This document shows, in pieces, positions 54,481-57,251 of a stretch of 57,251 nucleotides of DNA (positions are counted from its first letter, which is position 1; each line of letters opens with the position of its first letter). The notes under the pieces are model-generated. The model was not told where the DNA came from. It searched no databases and was given only the letters and a program-made list of their open reading frames with translations. The stretch lies in contig CAMAYU010000017.1 in NCBI GenBank assembly GCA_945862235.1, positions 1 through 57,251 on the forward strand, given 5' to 3'. The DNA comes from Schlesneria paludicola DSM 18645 (GTDB lineage: Bacteria > Planctomycetota > Planctomycetia > Planctomycetales > Planctomycetaceae). The translations under genes were made by a program, and so were the position numbers.

Positions 54481-55104
54481 ATGGCCACAGCAGATTCTGA
54501 AATTGCCGCGCTCATTCCGCTCGCTCGTGAGGGGAACGACGGCGCGCCGGGACGATTGCTCGACCTGCACCGAGACTTCCTGCGGTGAATTGCGGCTCAA
54601 CAGCTCCCTCCCAAGTTGCAGGGACGAATCGACGATTCGGATGTCATTCAGCAGACGTGCCTGTCGGTCCACAAGCAGTTCACCGGGTTTGGAGGGAGTG
54701 ACCCGGCTGAGTTTGTCGCGTGGCTGAGGCTGATTCATGAGCGCAACATTCAGAATGCCGTTCGAGACCACATGGCCGTTCAAAAGCGATCGGTCGATCG
54801 CTTCGTGGCAGTCAAGCAGGACGACCTCGTCGGCCACGAAACGACTCCCAGCCAGATCGTTGTGCGCGAGGAACAGTCGGCTCAATTGCTGAACGCGTTG
54901 TCGTCTCTGCCCGAGGAAGAGCAAGACGTTTTCCGCCTACGGTACTACGAGAATTACTCGGTCCAACAGATCGCGGAGGCCCTCGGTCTGACTCCGGACG
55001 CCGTCGCTTGGCGGATGAAAAAGGGGATGAAGGCGATGAAGAAACATCTCGGAGATGGGGCCGGTTTTACGAGGGCTGTCGCACTCGACTCAGGGCAGGG
55101 TTGA
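54481..55104 (+). pseudogene. ECF-type sigma factor gene interrupted by an in-frame TGA
   Basis: From the ATG at 54481 the frame reads MATADSEIAALIPLAREGND... to LHRDFLR, then TGA at 54586-54588. It then continues in the same frame with IAAQQLPPKLQGRIDDSDVI, QQTCLSVHKQFTGFGG (region 2) and LPEEEQDVFRLRYYENYSVQ, QIAEALGLTPDAVAWRMKKG (region 4 helix-turn-helix). Without the stop the product would be 207 residues, normal for planctomycete ECF factors. The TGA lies in sigma region 2, where relatives have a hydrophobic or basic residue; one base change from TGG or CGA would explain it. No in-frame restart has a ribosome binding site. It may be a recent pseudogene, a sequencing error, or read through. 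Confidence 0.8.
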
Positions 55105-55257
55105 CGTGACCGACAGATGTCGGCTCCGCCATCAAAGTAGCGTGGGACAAGCTCGCTTCGAGCGCCCGCCCACCAGAATGTGCAGACGTTTTACATGGTG
55201 GGCGGGCGTTCGAAGCGAGCTTGCCCCACCCTACGCCGTTTGTTGTCGGTCACGTCA
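55102..55257. repeat. Hairpin repeat, family D, copy 2, within a 14-bp outer inverted repeat
   Basis: The inner arms 55137-55175 and 55196-55234 (GCTCGCTTCGAGCGCCCGCC against its near-complement, right end CCCACCCTAC) form a long stem. Outside them TGACGTGACCGACA (55102-55115) and TGTCGGTCACGTCA (55244-55257) pair perfectly. The outer left arm overlaps the last codon of the sigma-factor frame. Confidence 0.85.
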
Positions 55258-55318
55258 GGGTTGGCTCTTTCCCGAATAATTTTCGGATCGAGGATTTTTC
55301 CACACGGATCGTCTCTTG

Positions 55319-55361
55319 AATGGAGCTTGGTTCTGTGGCCAAGCTCCATTTCTCGTTTTGA
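55319..55361 (+). terminator. Terminator-like hairpin just upstream of a secreted-protein gene
   Basis: AATGGAGCTTGG (55319-55330) pairs perfectly with CCAAGCTCCATT (55339-55350), followed by TCTCGTTTT. It ends only about 15 bases before the ATG at 55374. It may terminate upstream transcription or attenuate the downstream gene. Confidence 0.6.
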
Positions 55362-55373
55362 CGGAGCCGGACG

Positions 55374-56126
55374 ATGCGAACCTTCATCCTCGCGATTCTT
55401 GGACTGACTCTTTCGACACACCTGCTGAGGGATGCCGCGATTCGCCCGACTCAGGCTGCCGATCCCCAACCAACGGTGGCCTCTCAATGGGCTGCTCAGC
55501 CGAAGAAGGTGAAGCCACCGCTGCTCACTTGGCAGGAGAAGCGGTGGCTTCTTCCGCTTGAAAAGCGGCTGCTCACTCCGTTCAACAGCAAGGCGAATCC
55601 GGGAGACCGAGACACATACTTCGTCCTGATGTTTCGCGACGTGGCCGGAGTGCCAACACACAGTCGCACCCGCAGCAGCAGTTCCATCACGGAGTCGCTG
55701 GCGACGGAAGTGGCTAAGTGGGACGGAGCCATCATCATTCATGGACGCAAGGAAGCGGCGTTGACTGTCGCCCGCTTCCTGACCAAAGACAATGCCGCCG
55801 CTCGGTCACTCAAAGTTCCGGGCCAACACGCGGAGCAAAAGTCACAACTCGCGTCGAACAAGGTCTGGGACTATCGCGCCTTCGCCACGGAGGAACTCGC
55901 TCAACTTTATCTCATCTCTTCCTGCCCCCCGGTGCGAAGACGGCCTCGAGCAACAAGTGACTTGCAGCTCCTCGTGGCCCAATACACGATGGCAGATGAA
56001 TTCAAGGGGCGGCCTGCGAAAGGAACGCATCGTCGCTTAGCCGCGTGGGCAACGCCCCACGATTACGGTCGTGTGACTGTCACCGTGTTGCTTCCTTTTT
56101 CGTTGCCGGTCGAGGTGCTGACGTAG
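55374..56126 (+). CDS. Hypothetical secreted protein
   Basis: 250 residues. The N-terminus MRTFILAILGLTLSTHLLRD followed by IRPTQAADP looks like a signal peptide. The rest has no family I recognise; visible are a Lys/Trp-rich stretch (KKVKPPLLTWQEKRWLLPLE), TYFVLMFRDVAGVPTH and an Ala/Leu-rich helix. GGAG lies 11 bases before the ATG. The last 21 codons overlap the 3' end of the opposite gene and read like antisense translation, so the original stop may have been lost by mutation further upstream. Confidence 0.5.
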   Translation: MRTFILAILGLTLSTHLLRDAAIRPTQAADPQPTVASQWAAQPKKVKPPLLTWQEKRWLLPLEKRLLTPFNSKANPGDRDTYFVLMFRDVAGVPTHSRTRSSSSITESLATEVAKWDGAIIIHGRKEAALTVARFLTKDNAAARSLKVPGQHAEQKSQLASNKVWDYRAFATEELAQLYLISSCPPVRRRPRATSDLQLLVAQYTMADEFKGRPAKGTHRRLAAWATPHDYGRVTVTVLLPFSLPVEVLT

Positions 56127-57019
56127 ACCTTGAAGCTGGCGACGTTGCCGGGGTCGGACAGGCCCGCCGGGGTGACGAATTCGCGCGGGGCGGCCGGATC
56201 GACGTTGCCGAGGACCGATTCGTTGTCGGTCGAGTAATCCGGCCCCGCGCAGAAGCGGACTTGATATTCGGACAGGTTCGCGTCGGTGCTTTCCGTCCAT
56301 GTCAGCTTGGCCGCTTGCAGGGCGAGATCCCAAGTCGCGGTGGCCGTCACGCCGACGGGCGTCGAACCGGCTTCGGGAGTCAATCGCGGCAAACTCTCGA
56401 CGAGCGCATGATTCTTCGCGAAGGCCGTCGGCAACGTCTGACGGTATTTTCGCAGCATCTCATAGATCACGTCCTGAATGTCGTTGCGTGCCTCGCGTGT
56501 GACGCTCAGCACCGCCGCCGCCGTGTTGTACGCGGTGTACGCCGTCTTGAGGGCCGCGATGTCGGTCGTGAACGTCGCCTGTGTGAAGCCGCCGAGCAGC
56601 GTGACATCGGCCACGGTGGCGTCGGCGTTGATGAGTTGCCAGACACTGTTGGCTGCATCGAGTGGCGTGGCGAAGTTCGACTGTCCCTCGCCGATGCCGG
56701 GGACGAGCGGCAACGCCCGCGCCCACTTCGAGTTCTCGTGCAGCGCCCGCACCTTCTCATTGAACTGGTTGATCCGCAGCAGCAGCGCCCCCTTGCGAAT
56801 CTCGATGTCGCCACGATCCACCTCCAGCGCGGTCAACTTTGACTGCACCTCCACCACCTGCACTCCGAGTGCGTCGCGCTGAGTTTGCAGTTCCGCCCGC
56901 GTCACCCCGCCGGGCAGCGTCAGTTCGTTCCCCGCGCCCAGCGTGGTGTCCGCCGACAGCCAGTGCGAGAGAAACTCATCGGTCGTGGACAGATAAGAAG
57001 CCGGTCCGGTGATCGCCAT
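56063..57019 (-). CDS. Hypothetical protein with helical N-terminus and fibronectin-III-like C-terminus
   Basis: 318 residues, no signal peptide. The N-terminal 200 residues are mostly helical, with a heptad-like stretch (QTQRDALGVQVVEVQSKLTA, RKGALLLRINQFNEKVRALH) and VIYEMLRKYRQTLPTAF. Residues about 225-318 form an Fn3-like beta-sandwich (ATWDLALQAAKLTWTESTDA, LSEYQVRFCAGPDYSTDN, VASFKVYVSTSTGNEKGS). Similar helical-plus-Fn3 proteins of unknown function occur in planctomycetes and verrucomicrobia. Start ATG follows GAAAGAGAGGG, a good ribosome binding site. It overlaps the convergent gene at 55374-56126 by 64 bases. Confidence 0.7.
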   Translation of the reverse strand: MAITGPASYLSTTDEFLSHWLSADTTLGAGNELTLPGGVTRAELQTQRDALGVQVVEVQSKLTALEVDRGDIEIRKGALLLRINQFNEKVRALHENSKWARALPLVPGIGEGQSNFATPLDAANSVWQLINADATVADVTLLGGFTQATFTTDIAALKTAYTAYNTAAAVLSVTREARNDIQDVIYEMLRKYRQTLPTAFAKNHALVESLPRLTPEAGSTPVGVTATATWDLALQAAKLTWTESTDANLSEYQVRFCAGPDYSTDNESVLGNVDPAAPREFVTPAGLSDPGNVASFKVYVSTSTGNEKGSNTVTVTRP

Positions 57020-57049
57020 ACAAGAACCCTCTCTTTCAGTGACAGCAAC

Positions 57050-57191
57050 GTAGGGTGCGTGGAGTCTTCGAAACGCACCATCACGGGAACAGTGGAACAG
57101 TGGAACAGTGGAACAGTGGAACAGTGGAACAGTGGAACAGTGGAACAGTGATTCTCTAGCAGGTGCGTTCCGAAGACTCCACGCACCCTAC
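57050..57191. repeat. Hairpin repeat, family I, with eight tandem 8-bp units in its loop
   Basis: GTAGGGTGCGTGGAGTCTTC... (57050-57079) pairs with ...GAAGACTCCACGCACCCTAC (57162-57191), with one mismatch in 30. The loop holds GAACAGTG repeated head to tail eight times without error (57087-57150). It lies 31 bases upstream of the Fn3-like gene's start. Confidence 0.92.
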
Positions 57192-57220
57192 GATGACTCG
57201 CGCGACGAAGAGTGAGAGGT

Positions 57221-57251
57221 TTCTGAGCGGGGCGGCGTCAGCCCCCTGACT
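57221..57251. repeat. Hairpin repeat, family E, copy 7 (cut by window end)
   Basis: TTCTGAGCGGGGCGGCGTCA followed by GCCCCCTGACT matches the left arm of family E, with the flank AGTGAGAGG before it. The right arm lies beyond the window. Confidence 0.75.

Noticed and set aside
54586..54588. TGA in the sigma factor as a selenocysteine codon
   Set aside because: Sigma region 2 has no role for selenocysteine, relatives do not have Cys there to my knowledge, and I saw no convincing SECIS-like hairpin right after it.
57087..57150. Tandem 8-bp units as a CRISPR array
   Set aside because: Units are contiguous with no unique spacers, and no cas gene is nearby.
1..57251. tRNA or other structural RNA genes
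   Set aside because: I looked for T-loop-like GGTTCGAATCC patterns and acceptor stems and found none; a covariance-model search would be needed to exclude them.

Overview
The window reads as chromosomal DNA of a planctomycete (Planctomycetes, probably order Planctomycetales; the genus cannot be fixed from this sequence). The evidence is a set of lineage hallmarks: two large secreted cytochrome-type proteins with DUF1549/DUF1553 domains, a DUF1501 protein with a Tat signal, a c-type cytochrome/WD40 protein, a two-PPC-domain protein, an unusually long SecA with a SEC-C tail, and a Kdo transferase that implies a Gram-negative-type envelope. There is no transposase, phage gene, rRNA, CRISPR array or recognisable tRNA.

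Layout. 1-8.3 kb: secreted CAP protein, [4Fe-4S]-type PurF-like amidotransferase, Gfo/Idh/MocA-like protein, LOR/SDH (TIGR00300) protein, a 31-residue Lys/Ala-rich histone-H1-like microprotein, a DUF2617-like protein and PurN. 8.3-14.5 kb, minus strand: Nramp-related transporter, DedA, secreted esterase and secreted pectate lyase, apparently read in that order. 14.9-19.4 kb: shortened MnmE-like GTPase, sulfotransferase, small lipoprotein, and an overlapping TlpA/DUF1499 pair. 19.9-25.3 kb: a three-domain MFS/PlsC/acyl-ligase fusion and an OppC-type permease. 25.5-32.8 kb, minus strand: SecA, KdtA and gamma-glutamyltransferase. 33.3-44.5 kb: Mo-oxidoreductase, membrane protein, RtcB, PSD1+DUF1501 pair, CoaX, creatininase-family hydrolase and an ACS-type MFS transporter. 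45.1-54.1 kb: a three-gene operon (DUF1549/1553 cytochrome-like protein, PPC protein, PSCyt1/WD40 protein) with a plausible promoter and a strong hairpin terminator. 54.5-57.0 kb: an ECF sigma gene broken by an in-frame TGA, and two poorly known proteins.

The most striking feature outside genes is a dense set of short hairpin repeats. About 20 copies fall into at least eight families (here called A to I), nearly all intergenic. Several families with unrelated arm interiors share the same ends, GTAGGGT...ACCCTAC. They create false N-terminal extensions on several genes. One composite copy lies in frame inside kdtA and adds about 42 codons to an otherwise normal enzyme.

The second theme is the 45-54 kb operon. 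Its PPC protein and its WD40/cytochrome protein, which are otherwise unrelated, both carry long Ala/Lys/Glu-rich coiled-coil insertions, and one stretch is clearly related between the two. This suggests a secreted or periplasmic complex joined through coiled coils. Other points are a terminator-like hairpin in the secA leader behind a good promoter, an EF-hand-like loop inside a non-canonical Nramp transporter, and an MnmE-like protein without the catalytic C-terminal Cys.
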